This document shows positions 43,616 to 53,476 of a DNA stretch of 64,000 bases, piece by piece. The DNA is from Chlamydiales bacterium STE3 (GTDB lineage Bacteria > Chlamydiota > Chlamydiia > Chlamydiales > Parachlamydiaceae). The DNA lies in assembly GCA_011125455.1 (NCBI GenBank), contig VKHO01000009.1, positions 1 to 64,000 on the forward strand. Direction: 5' to 3'. Below the pieces are notes generated by a model. The model was not told where the DNA came from. It worked only from the letters and a program-made list of their open reading frames with translations, and did not search any database. The translations under genes and the position numbers were made by a program. Numbering within the stretch: the first letter of the stretch is position 1; each line of letters begins with the position of its first letter.

Positions 43616-44117
43616 TTTTGGAGCAAAATAAGCCTTCTTTCTTTTTAGAACCATTAAACTTGCCCTCACAACATTGGCTACAGCTTGAAGAAATAACCAT
43701 AATGGCTGGCATAAAGTTTAAGTTCACATGCTGGCGAGATAAAGTCTTTTTCTTTAGAAGGCTTATATTTTCTGCAACTTGCTTTGCATTAATATTAGGT
43801 ACAACTAGATAAGTAGCCTTTTTTAAGGATGTTGTGTGTGAAGAGATATTTGCTTGCTTGAGTTTTTCAATTACTTCCTCAATCTCATCTGAAGTTTCAA
43901 CAGCCAATAGAGCATCTACATAATATCCAGGGCGCATGAAAGCCCGAAAATCCCTTTTAAAAAAAGCGCTCAATAAAATGGAATGTGAATTTCCGTTGAC
44001 AAGGTCTTCTTTATAGTGTGTGTTTTTTGATTTTATTTCTTTAATAACTCGGCTTGCAAATGCTTGTCGATCTTTTTCATCGATTAAGCGAAATGTATGA
44101 TTTTTTAAAAGTGGCAT
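43533..44117 (-). CDS. Hypothetical protein with a cysteine-rich tail (194 aa)
   Basis: The first 120 residues look like a small alpha/beta domain (e.g. YYVDALLAVETSDEIEEVIEKLKQANISSH). The last 70 residues are Lys-rich, with a CSQCC and a CC pair plus an isolated Cys. The tail overlaps the 43130 gene on the other strand. No family recognised. A longer ancestral gene is possible, since protein-like codons continue upstream in another frame (44070-44270). Confidence 0.5.
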   Translation of the reverse strand: MPLLKNHTFRLIDEKDRQAFASRVIKEIKSKNTHYKEDLVNGNSHSILLSAFFKRDFRAFMRPGYYVDALLAVETSDEIEEVIEKLKQANISSHTTSLKKATYLVVPNINAKQVAENISLLKKKTLSRQHVNLNFMPAIMVISSSCSQCCEGKFNGSKKKEGLFCSKINERCCLHLKEFHLQLAKKRIHLIQAA

Positions 44118-44617
44118 TATCTAAAAGCTTGTTTAGCTCTTCATCAGAGCCATTGAAATTTTTATCGGAACACAGATAATAATAAACAATATTATTTTCA
44201 GTGTTATGCTCTTTAAATTTATTTATTAAGTTTTCAGCATAACTATTATTATTTCTATTCTCCTTTCAAAAAACAATATTTGTTAAGTAACAAATCCCTT
44301 TCTACCCCAACTAGCATTGTGAATGCATCATTCCTTAAGTGAAATGAGAAAGTGCAAAAAAGCGAATTTTAGCTTTGGAATTGATAATCATTATTAGGAA
44401 TCATGAGCGATCCTAAAAGTTCCCTAAGTGTCTATTTGATCCTAGACAATCGGTTAGGTTTAAATAGAAGTGGGCATTTTAAAGGTTGAATAAAAGCTAT
44501 TGACTCTCTATACTTTATTTAACTCCATTCTTTTAAATAAGTCCGACTGAGAGAATATTCAAAGTGCATGAAATTTTGTTCTGCCTTGAGGCTTTTCACA
44601 AGAGTTAGTCGGTGTTG
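44118..44617. other. Intergenic region with a shifted-frame remnant and the tRNA-Leu promoter
   Basis: On the reverse strand, 44070-44260 contains about 60 protein-like codons (YAENLINKFKEHNTEN..., LDNATFKKSYIS) without an ATG, in a different frame from the 43533-44117 gene. This may be the broken 5' part of an older, longer gene. The right part, 44486-44514, holds a good promoter for the tRNA. Confidence 0.4.
44486..44514 (+). promoter_or_regulatory. Promoter candidate upstream of tRNA-Leu
   Basis: TTGAAT (44486-44491), a 17-base spacer and TATACT (44509-44514) match the housekeeping consensus at most positions. It is about 100 bases before the tRNA gene, so a precursor leader would be processed away. 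Confidence 0.45.
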
Positions 44618-44701
44618 GCGGCCATGGCGGAATTGGTAGACGCGCTAGATTCAGGTTCTAGTCGGAGTAATCCGGTGGATGTTCGAGTCATCTTGGCCGC
44701 A
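44618..44701 (+). tRNA. tRNA-Leu (anticodon CAG)
   Basis: A class II tRNA: GCGGCCA acceptor strand paired with TGGCCGC, A at the discriminator position, GGTAGACGC-type D region, anticodon stem CTAGA/TCTAG around loop TTCAGGT (anticodon CAG, reads CUG), long variable arm CGG...CCG, and TTCGAGT T-loop. CCA is not encoded. It is on the plus strand directly before lepA. Confidence 0.92.
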
Positions 44702-44741
44702 ATGCATTGGGTAAACTTATCGCAGGTCAAAAAGATACGCT

Positions 44742-46544
44742 ATGTATGATATCAAAAAAATTCGTAATTTCTCGATTATCGCTCATATTGACCATGGTAA
44801 GTCAACAATAGCCGATCGCCTTCTCGAGCTAACGCGCACCGTAGAAGCAAGGGATATGCAAGCTCAACTTTTAGATGACATGGACCTTGAAAGAGAGCGT
44901 GGCATTACCATTAAGGCGCATCCCGTCACTATGATCTATCAGGCACAGGATGGATCGACGTATCAGATCAATCTTATCGACACACCAGGACACGTCGACT
45001 TTACATATGAAGTTTCTCGGTCTCTTGCCGCGTGTGAAGGGGCTTTGCTGGTTGTCGATGCTGGACAGGGCGTGCAAGCTCAGAGTCTTGCTAATGTACA
45101 TCTTGCTCTAGAGCGAAATTTAGAAGTTGTCCCCGTGATCAATAAAATTGACCTTCCAACAGCAGATGTGGAAGGGGTCAGAAAGCAAATAGAAGATGTG
45201 ATTGGCCTCGATGCTTCAGAGGCAGTGTTATGTTCGGCAAAATCAGGTATTGGTATTGAGTCTATCTTAGAGAAGATTTTGACAGATGTCCCTCCTCCTG
45301 CCGAACCTAAGGATAACATTTTAAGAGCTCTTGTCTTTGATTCTCATTATGACACTTACCGCGGAGTAATGGTGTACATCCGTGTGATAAGTGGAGAGAT
45401 CACAAAAGGTTCTCTTATTAAGACGATGGCAACCAATAAGAATTTTGAGGTTTTAGAAGTCGGTGTTTTTTCTCCCAAGTCAAGAGCTGTCACCTCTTTA
45501 AAACCCGGTGAAGTTGGTTACATGATCGCCAACATTAAAGTGGCATCCGATGTCAAAATTGGCGATACTATTACTTTGCAAAAATACCCCGCGAAAGACC
45601 CTCTGCCTGGTTTTAAAAACATTACTCCTGTCGTTTTTGCGGGAATTTATCCCATTGACGCTAGCGATTTTGAAGCCTTAAGAGATGCCCTGGAAAAGCT
45701 CCAGCTTAACGACTCAGCGCTTCACATCGAACAGGAAAGCAGCTTAGCATTGGGTTTTGGTTTTCGCTGTGGATTCTTAGGTCTTCTTCATTTAGAAATT
45801 ACTTTTGAAAGACTTCAAAGGGAATTTGACCTCGATATCATTTCCACGGCCCCAAGTGTCATTTACAAATTTGTTTTAAATGATAATAGCGTGCATGAAA
45901 TTTCGAATCCGTCACAGTTCCCTGATCCAGCTTCGATCTCTTGGGTAGAGGAACCTTGGATTAAAAGCCATATCATTGTTCCCTCGGAGTACCTTGGGGC
46001 TGTCATGAATTTAGGCATGGAAAAACGAGGCAGCTTGCTTAAGACCGAAACGATGGATGCAAGACGTTTGCTTCTGACCTACAGATTTCCCCTCAACGAA
46101 ATTATTACTGACTTTAATGATAAATTAAAATCTCTTACTAGAGGCTATGGCTCTTTTGATTATGAGTTTGACGGTTATGAAGAAAGCGATATTATAAAGT
46201 TAGAAATTCGCGTGAACGAAGAGCCTGTTGATGCTTTTTCTTGCCTTGTACACAGAAGTAAAGCAGAGGGCCGTGGGCGTGCTATTTGCGAGAAGCTCAA
46301 GGAAGTGATCCCTATGCAGCTTTTCCGAGTGCCCATTCAAGCAGCGATTGGGGGCAAGATTGTTGCTCGTGAAACGATAAAAGCGATGACAAAAAATGTT
46401 ACAGCAAAATGCTACGGCGGTGACATTTCTCGAAAAAGAAAGCTTTGGGAAAAACAGAAGAAAGGAAAAAAACGCATGAAGGAGATTGGTAAAGTCAATA
46501 TTCCTCAAAGCGCATTCATGGAAGTTCTTAAGGCAGGAGATTAA
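44742..46544 (+). CDS. lepA: Elongation factor 4 (LepA GTPase)
   Basis: The 600-residue protein has the GTPase motifs [17 protein letters not shown] and NKID, then the LepA-specific C-terminal domain. It back-translocates or helps recycle stalled ribosomes. It leads the lepA-uppS-cdsA-cmk operon; uppS starts 4 bases after its stop. Confidence 0.97.
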   Translation: MYDIKKIRNFSIIAHIDHGKSTIADRLLELTRTVEARDMQAQLLDDMDLERERGITIKAHPVTMIYQAQDGSTYQINLIDTPGHVDFTYEVSRSLAACEGALLVVDAGQGVQAQSLANVHLALERNLEVVPVINKIDLPTADVEGVRKQIEDVIGLDASEAVLCSAKSGIGIESILEKILTDVPPPAEPKDNILRALVFDSHYDTYRGVMVYIRVISGEITKGSLIKTMATNKNFEVLEVGVFSPKSRAVTSLKPGEVGYMIANIKVASDVKIGDTITLQKYPAKDPLPGFKNITPVVFAGIYPIDASDFEALRDALEKLQLNDSALHIEQESSLALGFGFRCGFLGLLHLEITFERLQREFDLDIISTAPSVIYKFVLNDNSVHEISNPSQFPDPASISWVEEPWIKSHIIVPSEYLGAVMNLGMEKRGSLLKTETMDARRLLLTYRFPLNEIITDFNDKLKSLTRGYGSFDYEFDGYEESDIIKLEIRVNEEPVDAFSCLVHRSKAEGRGRAICEKLKEVIPMQLFRVPIQAAIGGKIVARETIKAMTKNVTAKCYGGDISRKRKLWEKQKKGKKRMKEIGKVNIPQSAFMEVLKAGD

Positions 46545-46547
46545 AGG

Positions 46548-47321
46548 ATGACAATATCTTTAGATCTAGAAGAAGAAAAAGCACTGCATTATTACACTCC
46601 TGAAGAATTATCTTCTTTATACAAATATAAGCTTCCTTCTCATATTGCTTTTATTTTGGATGGCAATCGGCGCTGGGCGAAAAAAACCTCTTGTGGAGTA
46701 ACTGAGGGTCACAGAAGAGGAGCAGACACTTTGATGGAAATTATCAAAGCTGCTAAGGAATTAGGAATCAAAGTTTTAACTCTCTATGTCTTTTCTACTG
46801 AAAACTGGCAAAGACCGCAAAACGAAATTCAAGCATTAATGTGGCTTTTCGAATCTTACATTCGCTCCCAAACTGCTGAAATGGTGAATACTGGCATGCT
46901 TTTTGATACAATTGGTGACCTTTCCAAGCTTCCATTAGGAGTGAACAATGCAATTCAGGAAGCCAAAAAAGCTACGCAGGATTGTTCTGATATTAAGGTT
47001 GTTTTTGCCATGAATTATGGAGCAAGAGATGAAATGCGTCGTGCCATTCAGCAAATGTTTAAAGATTACTCCTCTCAAGGTTTACCTTTAGAAGAGATAA
47101 CTGAGGAGAGGATCTCAGCTTATCTTGATACGAAAGCCTATCCGGACCCAGACCTTGTTATTCGTACGGGCGGCGAAAAGCGTATCAGCAATTTTTTGTT
47201 GTGGCAATCTTCTTATGCAGAGCTGTATATTACAGATGTATTTTGGCCTGATTTCACTCCTCAGCATCTTTTAAAAGCCATAAGCAGCTATCAATTGCGT
47301 GAACGTCGATTAGGCCAGTGA
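46548..47321 (+). CDS. uppS: Undecaprenyl diphosphate synthase (cis-prenyltransferase)
   Basis: The 257-residue protein has the cis-prenyltransferase blocks FILDGNRRWAKK, YVFSTENWQRP, and RTGGEKRISNFLLWQSSYAELYI. It makes the C55 carrier lipid used for peptidoglycan and O-antigen type polymers. The order uppS-cdsA-cmk matches Chlamydia (recalled as CT450-452). cdsA starts 7 bases downstream. Confidence 0.95.
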   Translation: MTISLDLEEEKALHYYTPEELSSLYKYKLPSHIAFILDGNRRWAKKTSCGVTEGHRRGADTLMEIIKAAKELGIKVLTLYVFSTENWQRPQNEIQALMWLFESYIRSQTAEMVNTGMLFDTIGDLSKLPLGVNNAIQEAKKATQDCSDIKVVFAMNYGARDEMRRAIQQMFKDYSSQGLPLEEITEERISAYLDTKAYPDPDLVIRTGGEKRISNFLLWQSSYAELYITDVFWPDFTPQHLLKAISSYQLRERRLGQ

Positions 47322-47327
47322 GGATAC

Positions 47328-48140
47328 ATGAGTAATTTCCAGCAGCGACTTATTCTTAGCAGTGCCTTTTTTTGTGTTCTCGCTTTTGCCATTTATCTTT
47401 CCGTTTTCCCGGTTTTTCGCCCGATTTTCACGCTGCTTGTCCTCGTTGTCATTGGATCTGCATTATGGGAATTTTACCAAATTTCTAAGAAGAAAGGATT
47501 TGAGCCCTTGACGGGTATTTCCTTAATTGGTTCTGCTTGTTACCTTTATGCGATTTTTTTGTCGACCCAATATGCAGTGTTTGCTTTTTTACCACAGGGC
47601 GTCTTGCTGGTTACTCTGTTTTCTCTTTTTTTGACACTTTTAATTTATCCTAAAAGTCCTTTTATCAATTTGTCATTAAGCCTCTCTGGTATCTGTTATC
47701 TTACGCTACCTTTAGCTACGCTTATCCCTATTAACTTTGTTTTTGGTCGCTTTTGGCTTGTTTACCTTCTTGTGGGTACCAAGATGACCGATATAGGCGG
47801 CTATTTTTCAGGCAAATTGCTCGGCAAGCATAAGTTAGCCCCATCGATTAGTCCAAAAAAGACTTGGGAAGGATCGATAGGTGGTTTTAGCTGCTCTCTG
47901 ATTGCCAGTGTTTTGCTCTGCTGGTTTTTTACCGATATTCCTTTAATGTATGCCATTTTTTTGGGATCTCTTTTAAGTGCTTTAGCACAATTTGGCGATC
48001 TGGCAGAATCACTTCTTAAGCGTGATGGAGGGGTTAAGGATAGCAGCCATCTTCCTGGGCTTGGTGGCATGTTAGATATCGTTGATTCATTAGTCTTTAC
48101 TGCTCCCACCCTCTATTTTCTTTTGCAAATTTGCAGCTAA
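47328..48140 (+). CDS. cdsA: Phosphatidate cytidylyltransferase
   Basis: The 270-residue protein has about eight membrane helices and the CdsA signature near the C-terminal third (SPKKTWEGSIGGF ... QFGDLAESLLKRDGGVKDSSHLPGLGGMLDIVDS). It makes CDP-diacylglycerol for phospholipid synthesis. An AAGGAG site before cmk indicates the next gene is translated from the same mRNA. Confidence 0.95.
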   Translation: MSNFQQRLILSSAFFCVLAFAIYLSVFPVFRPIFTLLVLVVIGSALWEFYQISKKKGFEPLTGISLIGSACYLYAIFLSTQYAVFAFLPQGVLLVTLFSLFLTLLIYPKSPFINLSLSLSGICYLTLPLATLIPINFVFGRFWLVYLLVGTKMTDIGGYFSGKLLGKHKLAPSISPKKTWEGSIGGFSCSLIASVLLCWFFTDIPLMYAIFLGSLLSALAQFGDLAESLLKRDGGVKDSSHLPGLGGMLDIVDSLVFTAPTLYFLLQICS

Positions 48141-48167
48141 ACTATTTAAAAAGGAGACTTTTGAGCG

Positions 48168-48872
48168 ATGATCATAACAATTGATGGCCCTGTAGCTACG
48201 GGCAAAAGTACAATCGCTAAACGTCTTGCTACTTCCATTGGCTATATTTATTTTGATACTGGAGCGGTATATCGCGCGTTTACCTATGGGGTCATCAAAA
48301 ACCATGTGCAAATTGATCAAGGACGTGCTTTAGAGCAATACATCGAGAAATTTGATTTTGATATCCGAGTAAGGCATGGCGATAAGCGCTATTTTTTGGA
48401 AAATGAAGACATCACGGATCAGATTAGGCAAGATCAAGTGACCCTCCTTGTCTCTAAGGTTTCTGCTCATCCCCGGGTACGAGAGCATCTACTAAAGTAC
48501 CAAAGAGATTTAGCAAAAGGGGTAAATGCCGTTTTTGAAGGTCGTGATATGGGAACTGTTGTTTTCCCTGATGCCTATATTAAAGTTTTTCTTTCTGGAA
48601 GTCCTGATGTGCGTGCACGTCGCCGTTACGACGAGTTAACGACGAAGTATCCTGAACAATCCAAAGGCCTGACTGTTGAAAAAGTTTTAGAAGATCTTAA
48701 TGCCCGTGACGCATTTGACTCCAATCGCGAGATTTCTCCTTTAAAAAAAGCAGCGGATGCTTTTGAAATTGACACTTCAAATCTTTCTATCGACGAGATT
48801 GTCTATAAAATTTTAGAATATAAGGACACCCGGAAAACGTATTGTAAATCTAATTCTGAGAAGCCTTCTTAA
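48168..48872 (+). CDS. cmk: Cytidylate kinase
   Basis: The 234-residue protein has Walker A DGPVATGKST, GAVYRAFTYG, and the FEGRDMGTVVFPDA segment, as in cytidylate kinases. It phosphorylates CMP/dCMP. The start follows AAGGAG by 12 bases. A short polar C-terminal tail extends beyond the usual domain. In Chlamydia plsC follows; here an unknown gene does. Confidence 0.93.
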   Translation: MIITIDGPVATGKSTIAKRLATSIGYIYFDTGAVYRAFTYGVIKNHVQIDQGRALEQYIEKFDFDIRVRHGDKRYFLENEDITDQIRQDQVTLLVSKVSAHPRVREHLLKYQRDLAKGVNAVFEGRDMGTVVFPDAYIKVFLSGSPDVRARRRYDELTTKYPEQSKGLTVEKVLEDLNARDAFDSNREISPLKKAADAFEIDTSNLSIDEIVYKILEYKDTRKTYCKSNSEKPS

Positions 48873-48887
48873 ATTTAGGTTCTTAAA

Positions 48888-49913
48888 GTGACTTCAACCC
48901 CAACAACTCCACGTGCCTCTAAGTCAATGCGGATTCCTATAACCTCTCCGCAGCCTGCTAGGCGTCGCTCTCTTTCCGAACTTTCTGTAGTGATAAATCC
49001 GATTTTCAGTGGGGAAAAAAGCTCTTCTTCAACAAAGACTGAAAAAATTCAAGCAGGAACCTCACCTTCTAAAAAGGGTTTTTCTTTTTGGCGAGGAGGA
49101 AAGAAACTATGTGATTCCACTGAGCAGGATAAAAGCGTTGCTGATATTTGGAAAAAGCAGCTAGATCGTGAAATTTTACCTGCTCTTATCAAGACCATCA
49201 ATGAAATCAGTGAAAGCAATCCAGCCGTGGAAAGAGAGGCTATTAGCGAATATTCTAATCATCTGAAGTTTTTATTAGATGAAGTCTATACGATAAAAGC
49301 TTCTTTTGCCGACCAAATCTTCTATCGATCAGCCACAATTGAGATTCCTGCATTAACTAACGAAATGGTGCAGCGCAATTGGTTTCCGGGCCCAAGATCC
49401 ATACCGGATGAGGTTTATTTTAATGATGAGAGAATTGACTTCCTCTCTTGCTCAGAATCTGCGACAGCAAAAGAAGAAAAAGAGTGTATTAAAGAAAACC
49501 TTAAAATTCTCATTCAAACTCTTTTTGCTCCCAAAGAAGTTGAGCAAGAAGTCGAGAAAATTCTCAACCCTTTATCAAGAAATCATCTATGCCATTTTTC
49601 AGAGCTATGCTTGCAAAGCATTGAAGCTTGCGCTCCTATTCTAAATGACTTAAGTCGCTTTTTTCATCAGTTTAAAAACACTTTTCGTTTTAAGACTGGA
49701 AGATCTGATCCTCATGCTCCTAAAGCAACTTTTATCTGTCGTTACGAAAAAAAAGGGCAAGCTTTTGAGATACAATTAGAAAGAAACTATGAGCTTTATT
49801 GCAATAATGATCCGATTGGTTTTTTTCATCTAAAATGGCAATTTAAAAAGATGGGTGAAAGCCACGAGGCATCCGAACTCTGTGAGTGCACCCCCATCAC
49901 TTTCTATTCATGA
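48888..49913 (+). CDS. Effector-like hypothetical protein (341 aa)
   Basis: Begins with GTG at 48888 (the alternative first ATG is about 18 residues in). The first about 80 residues are Ser/Thr/Pro/Lys-rich and probably disordered, with Arg/Ser motifs; this is the kind of N-terminus seen in type III-secreted proteins. The rest is a mixed helical domain with no family I recognise. It is 15 bases downstream of cmk and ends in an ATGA overlap with the aminotransferase, so it is in the operon. Effector status is inferred only. Confidence 0.5.
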   Translation: MTSTPTTPRASKSMRIPITSPQPARRRSLSELSVVINPIFSGEKSSSSTKTEKIQAGTSPSKKGFSFWRGGKKLCDSTEQDKSVADIWKKQLDREILPALIKTINEISESNPAVEREAISEYSNHLKFLLDEVYTIKASFADQIFYRSATIEIPALTNEMVQRNWFPGPRSIPDEVYFNDERIDFLSCSESATAKEEKECIKENLKILIQTLFAPKEVEQEVEKILNPLSRNHLCHFSELCLQSIEACAPILNDLSRFFHQFKNTFRFKTGRSDPHAPKATFICRYEKKGQAFEIQLERNYELYCNNDPIGFFHLKWQFKKMGESHEASELCECTPITFYS

Positions 49914-50716
49914 GATGGGTATTTTTAGAAGACAGAACTTGCCTAGAGAGTGAAGCTAAAATCCCCATCGAAGATCGTGGTTACCTTTTTGGAGATGGGG
50001 TTTTTCGTACACTAAGGGTAGAAGAGGGGCGGATTGCCTTTTTTAATGAACATTTGAAGCAATTAAAAAATGACTGTATGGCTTTACAGCTTGATTGCCC
50101 ATTAATCGAAGAAAGTCTCCTCTACCATCTAATTCATCTCAATCAAGCTTATCATGGGATTTGGCGCTTGAAGCTTGTGCTTTCAGCTAAAACAAGAGAA
50201 AAGAAAATTGCGCCAAGCCGTTTGCTGATTACGCTTCAGCCCTATTCACTCCCGAACGAGTCCTTAAAATTGGTGACCTATTCTCACGGCATTGCCCAGG
50301 CATTAGCAAAAGTGAAGTCTCTGGCATATTTAGAATACCTTTTAGCGTGCTCGTATGCCCAGGACTTGCTTGCCGATGATGCGCTTTTAATTGGCGAAGG
50401 CCAAACCCTTTTAGAGTGCAGCAAAGCAAATTTTCTTTGGCACTTTGATGGAACTCTTTATTTTGTTAACCCATTCCTTCCCTACTATCAAGGGGTCATG
50501 CAAAATATATGTTTGAAGGCGGCAGTAAAAGCTGGTTTTAAAACGCAAGCATGCCAAATAAGGCTTCAAGATATTCCTCAAGGGGCAAATCTTTTTGCGA
50601 CAAATGCTCTTCGAGGAATAAAGCCAGTTACGCAAGTGGATGGACAGGTTTTTTCTCAAAATAAAGAATTTGAAGAAGAGATACACTTTGCTCTAAATTC
50701 TGCAGAATTTGATTAG
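49910..50716 (+). CDS. Class IV aminotransferase (PabC/BCAT-type PLP enzyme)
   Basis: ATG 49910 overlaps the stop of the previous gene (ATGA), giving a 268-residue protein; the longer reading from GTG 49886 is unlikely. Residues near the start show the PabC/DAAT opening (IEDRGYLFGDGVFRTLRV), and KVKSLAYLEYLLA contains the PLP lysine region. It could be aminodeoxychorismate lyase or a D-amino-acid or branched-chain aminotransferase; the sequence does not decide. Confidence 0.8.
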   Translation: MRWVFLEDRTCLESEAKIPIEDRGYLFGDGVFRTLRVEEGRIAFFNEHLKQLKNDCMALQLDCPLIEESLLYHLIHLNQAYHGIWRLKLVLSAKTREKKIAPSRLLITLQPYSLPNESLKLVTYSHGIAQALAKVKSLAYLEYLLACSYAQDLLADDALLIGEGQTLLECSKANFLWHFDGTLYFVNPFLPYYQGVMQNICLKAAVKAGFKTQACQIRLQDIPQGANLFATNALRGIKPVTQVDGQVFSQNKEFEEEIHFALNSAEFD

Positions 50717-50799
50717 AGTAGGGGGGGTGAGCGATTGTATTTATCTAGTTTTTTTGCAAGAATTGGACCACTAACAAAATATATGCTGAAGGAATAGGA

Positions 50800-52314
50800 A
50801 TGGGCAAAGAAAATGCGATTTCACCTACAAGACAAGAAGATTATCCAGAATGGTACCAACAAGTTGTTAAGGGAGCCGATATGGCAGAGGCCTCGGGTGT
50901 CCGTGGCTGTATGGTGATCAAACCTTGGGGATATGGCATCTGGGAAAATATTCAAAAAGAGCTCAATGACCGTATCAAGGCGACAGGTCATCAAAATGCT
51001 TATTTCCCTCTTTTTATCCCTCTTAGCTATTTAGAAAAGGAAGCGACGCATGTTGAAGGCTTTGCCAAGGAATGCGCTGTTGTTACGCACCACCGTTTAG
51101 AATTAAAAGAAGGACGTCTTATTCCTACGGGAGAACTCGAGGAGCCGCTGATTGTCAGGCCTACTTCAGAAACGATTATCGGCGATTCTTTTTCTAAATG
51201 GGTAGAATCCTATCGTGATTTGCCTTTATTGATTAACCAGTGGGCAAATATTGTGCGTTGGGAAATGCGTCCGCGTATTTTCTTAAGAACCACAGAGTTT
51301 TTATGGCAAGAGGGCCATACGGTGCATGCAACTGAGGAAGAAGCTTTAGGGGAGACGTTGCAAATGCTGCACGTTTATCAAAGGTTTATGGAAGATGTGT
51401 TAGCTCTTCCTGTGATTATTGGAGAGAAATCACCTGGGGAGCGTTTTCCTGGAGCCGAAAATACATTCTGTTTAGAAGCGATGATGCAAGATCGGAAAGC
51501 CATTCAAGCCGGAACCTCTCATTATCTTGGACAAAATTTTGCGAAGGCATCCAATATTCGTTTTAGCAATAAGGATGGCCAAACTCAGTATGCCTATACA
51601 ACTTCTTGGGGGGTTACTACGCGTCTTATCGGTGGTATGATCATGTGCCATGGCGATGATGATGGCCTAAGATTGCCTCCTCGTGTTGCGACGCACCAAG
51701 TAGTCATCATCCCATTTATACCCAAAGAAGAGGCTAGGGAAGAAGTATTGAACTATGCCAAAAAGGTGGCAAAAGAACTTGAGCAAGTGCACTTCTTTGG
51801 GCAAAAAGTGAGTGTTCATATTGATGTGCGCGATCGCCGTGGGGGAGAAAAGAACTGGGAATGGATTAAAAAGGGGGTACCTTTGCGTATTGAAGTCGGG
51901 CCAAGAGAAATTACTTCTTCATCGATGGTTGTTTCTCGACGCGATAAGCCGCATAAGGAAAAAGAGACACTTTCAATTGCAGAAATGCATAATAAAATTC
52001 CCTCTCTTTTAGAAGAAATGCAAAAAAATTATTTTGATTCGGCAAAAGCTTTTAGAGATGAAAACATCTGTAAAGAGATTTCCAATTTCGAAGAACTGAA
52101 AGCCTATTTCACGCCAAAAAATAGAGAGAAACCCGAGATTCATGGCGGCTTTGTGCTGGCTAAATGGTGTGGCGATAAAGAAACCGAAGCGATGCTAGAT
52201 GATCTTAAAGTGACTATTCGCTGTCTTCCTATCGAGCAGTCGGGAACAGAGGGTAAATGCGTATTAACAGGTCGCCCTGCTAAGTTAGATGCTATCTTTG
52301 CAAAGTCTTACTAG
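50800..52314 (+). CDS. proS: Prolyl-tRNA synthetase, archaeal/eukaryotic (ProS type 3) form
   Basis: The 504-residue enzyme has class II motif 2 (RWEMRPRIFLRTTEFLWQEGHT) and a C-terminal anticodon-binding domain, and lacks the editing insertion of the common bacterial form. The start (QEDYPEWYQQVVKGADMAEASGVRGCMVIKPWGYGIWE) is the type 3 pattern. Chlamydia trachomatis has the longer bacterial type, as far as I recall, so this copy may have been acquired. It is preceded by GAAGGA. Confidence 0.93.
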   Translation: MGKENAISPTRQEDYPEWYQQVVKGADMAEASGVRGCMVIKPWGYGIWENIQKELNDRIKATGHQNAYFPLFIPLSYLEKEATHVEGFAKECAVVTHHRLELKEGRLIPTGELEEPLIVRPTSETIIGDSFSKWVESYRDLPLLINQWANIVRWEMRPRIFLRTTEFLWQEGHTVHATEEEALGETLQMLHVYQRFMEDVLALPVIIGEKSPGERFPGAENTFCLEAMMQDRKAIQAGTSHYLGQNFAKASNIRFSNKDGQTQYAYTTSWGVTTRLIGGMIMCHGDDDGLRLPPRVATHQVVIIPFIPKEEAREEVLNYAKKVAKELEQVHFFGQKVSVHIDVRDRRGGEKNWEWIKKGVPLRIEVGPREITSSSMVVSRRDKPHKEKETLSIAEMHNKIPSLLEEMQKNYFDSAKAFRDENICKEISNFEELKAYFTPKNREKPEIHGGFVLAKWCGDKETEAMLDDLKVTIRCLPIEQSGTEGKCVLTGRPAKLDAIFAKSY

Positions 52315-52321
52315 GGTAAAG

Positions 52322-52355
52322 AAAAAGGCGGGCTAATGACCTGCCTTTTTATAGG
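52322..52355. terminator. Terminator after proS
   Basis: An AAAAAGGCGGG / CCTGCCTTTTT hairpin (one mismatch) with a 7-base loop, ending in T's on the plus strand. The A-run before the stem gives T's on the reverse strand too, so it can serve proS and the convergent 52349 gene. Confidence 0.75.
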
Positions 52356-53476
52356 GATTTTTCCAGTTCTTCAATCATCCGATCCGCTTCAACGGGCTCT
52401 GGAATCATTCTAGCTACATCAAAAGCATCTTCATAGCACTTAATCTTAATGTAATACCGACAAACAGACTTGAGTGCTTGCGATTTTTTTTGAGGATTTT
52501 CTAATTGTCGAGCTGCTTTAAAAATAGTTTTCACATGCTTTGCAATCCTAAAAGCTAGAGCATTATTTTCCTTTTCAGCCTCTTGAAAAAGAGAAGCGCA
52601 TTTTTTAAGCTGAATCGTGTAATCAGGGATAAGTTGTAGTGCTTCTAAAGCTCTAAAGCCGTTCTTTTCGCTGAAAAGAACGTCAAAAAGAGCTACAAAT
52701 GCGTGGATTTTACAATCAGGGGAACGGATTTGTCGAGCGATATCTTGGGCAATTCCTTTTTTCCCTAAATCTAAACATTCTTTGAATAAGCTGTAAAGAA
52801 TCTGGCTTTCATCTGTAATTGAGGGCATAAGTTTCGGAAGAGCTATAGCAATATCATAATGACCTATAGATAGAAAAAATTGGGCGAAGTATTTTATAAC
52901 CTTGTATCGTTTTTCTTGGCTCAGATCGACATAAATGACATAAGGGCTTATGACAAACTGTTCATTTTGGCGAATTTCGTCAATAACTTGCAGAAGGTGC
53001 GGATTTTGATATCTTAGGTTCCTTAATAAAGTATCTTCAACGCGATTCGTGGTATTTAGGAGTTCAGGATTCTTCCGGACTGCATTGAGTAAGATTAGCT
53101 CAAGGATTTGGCTGTCTTCTTCTTCCTTTGTGTCAAAAACATTCAAAAAGCTTAAAAAAGGGGAGGGGATTGTTTCAATAAGAGCAAGTCCATAAGCTTC
53201 TACTTCGGGAGGAAGGTTCATAGAAGCGTTGATCCAATAAGTTATTTGAGCTTTACAATTGTGGAAAGTGCTTAAGACTTTTTGAGTTTCAATTTGCAGG
53301 TATAGAGGGGCACAACCTTCCTCTAATTTCAACATTATCTTTTTGAGCTTTTTGGCTAAATTTTTTTCTCTGAACTTGCTTGCAAGAAATTGCACAAAGC
53401 TCATTAATTGTTGGCCAACCGGTTCGGTAGGTTCTATAGTATTACAAGGATGAGGGATTCTGAAAAGAGGATTCAT
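52349..53476 (-). CDS. Helical-repeat hypothetical protein (375 aa)
   Basis: The protein consists of short amphipathic helices, including repeated AFRIAKH, YEDAFDVARMIPEPVEAD and ALEALQLIPDYTIQL type segments that resemble TPR- or pentatricopeptide-like repeats. No catalytic motif. Such helical repeats are common in proteins of amoeba symbionts but also in cytoplasmic scaffolds. The start is the nearest ATG; no strong ribosome-binding site seen. Confidence 0.5.
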   Translation of the reverse strand: MNPLFRIPHPCNTIEPTEPVGQQLMSFVQFLASKFREKNLAKKLKKIMLKLEEGCAPLYLQIETQKVLSTFHNCKAQITYWINASMNLPPEVEAYGLALIETIPSPFLSFLNVFDTKEEEDSQILELILLNAVRKNPELLNTTNRVEDTLLRNLRYQNPHLLQVIDEIRQNEQFVISPYVIYVDLSQEKRYKVIKYFAQFFLSIGHYDIAIALPKLMPSITDESQILYSLFKECLDLGKKGIAQDIARQIRSPDCKIHAFVALFDVLFSEKNGFRALEALQLIPDYTIQLKKCASLFQEAEKENNALAFRIAKHVKTIFKAARQLENPQKKSQALKSVCRYYIKIKCYEDAFDVARMIPEPVEADRMIEELEKSL

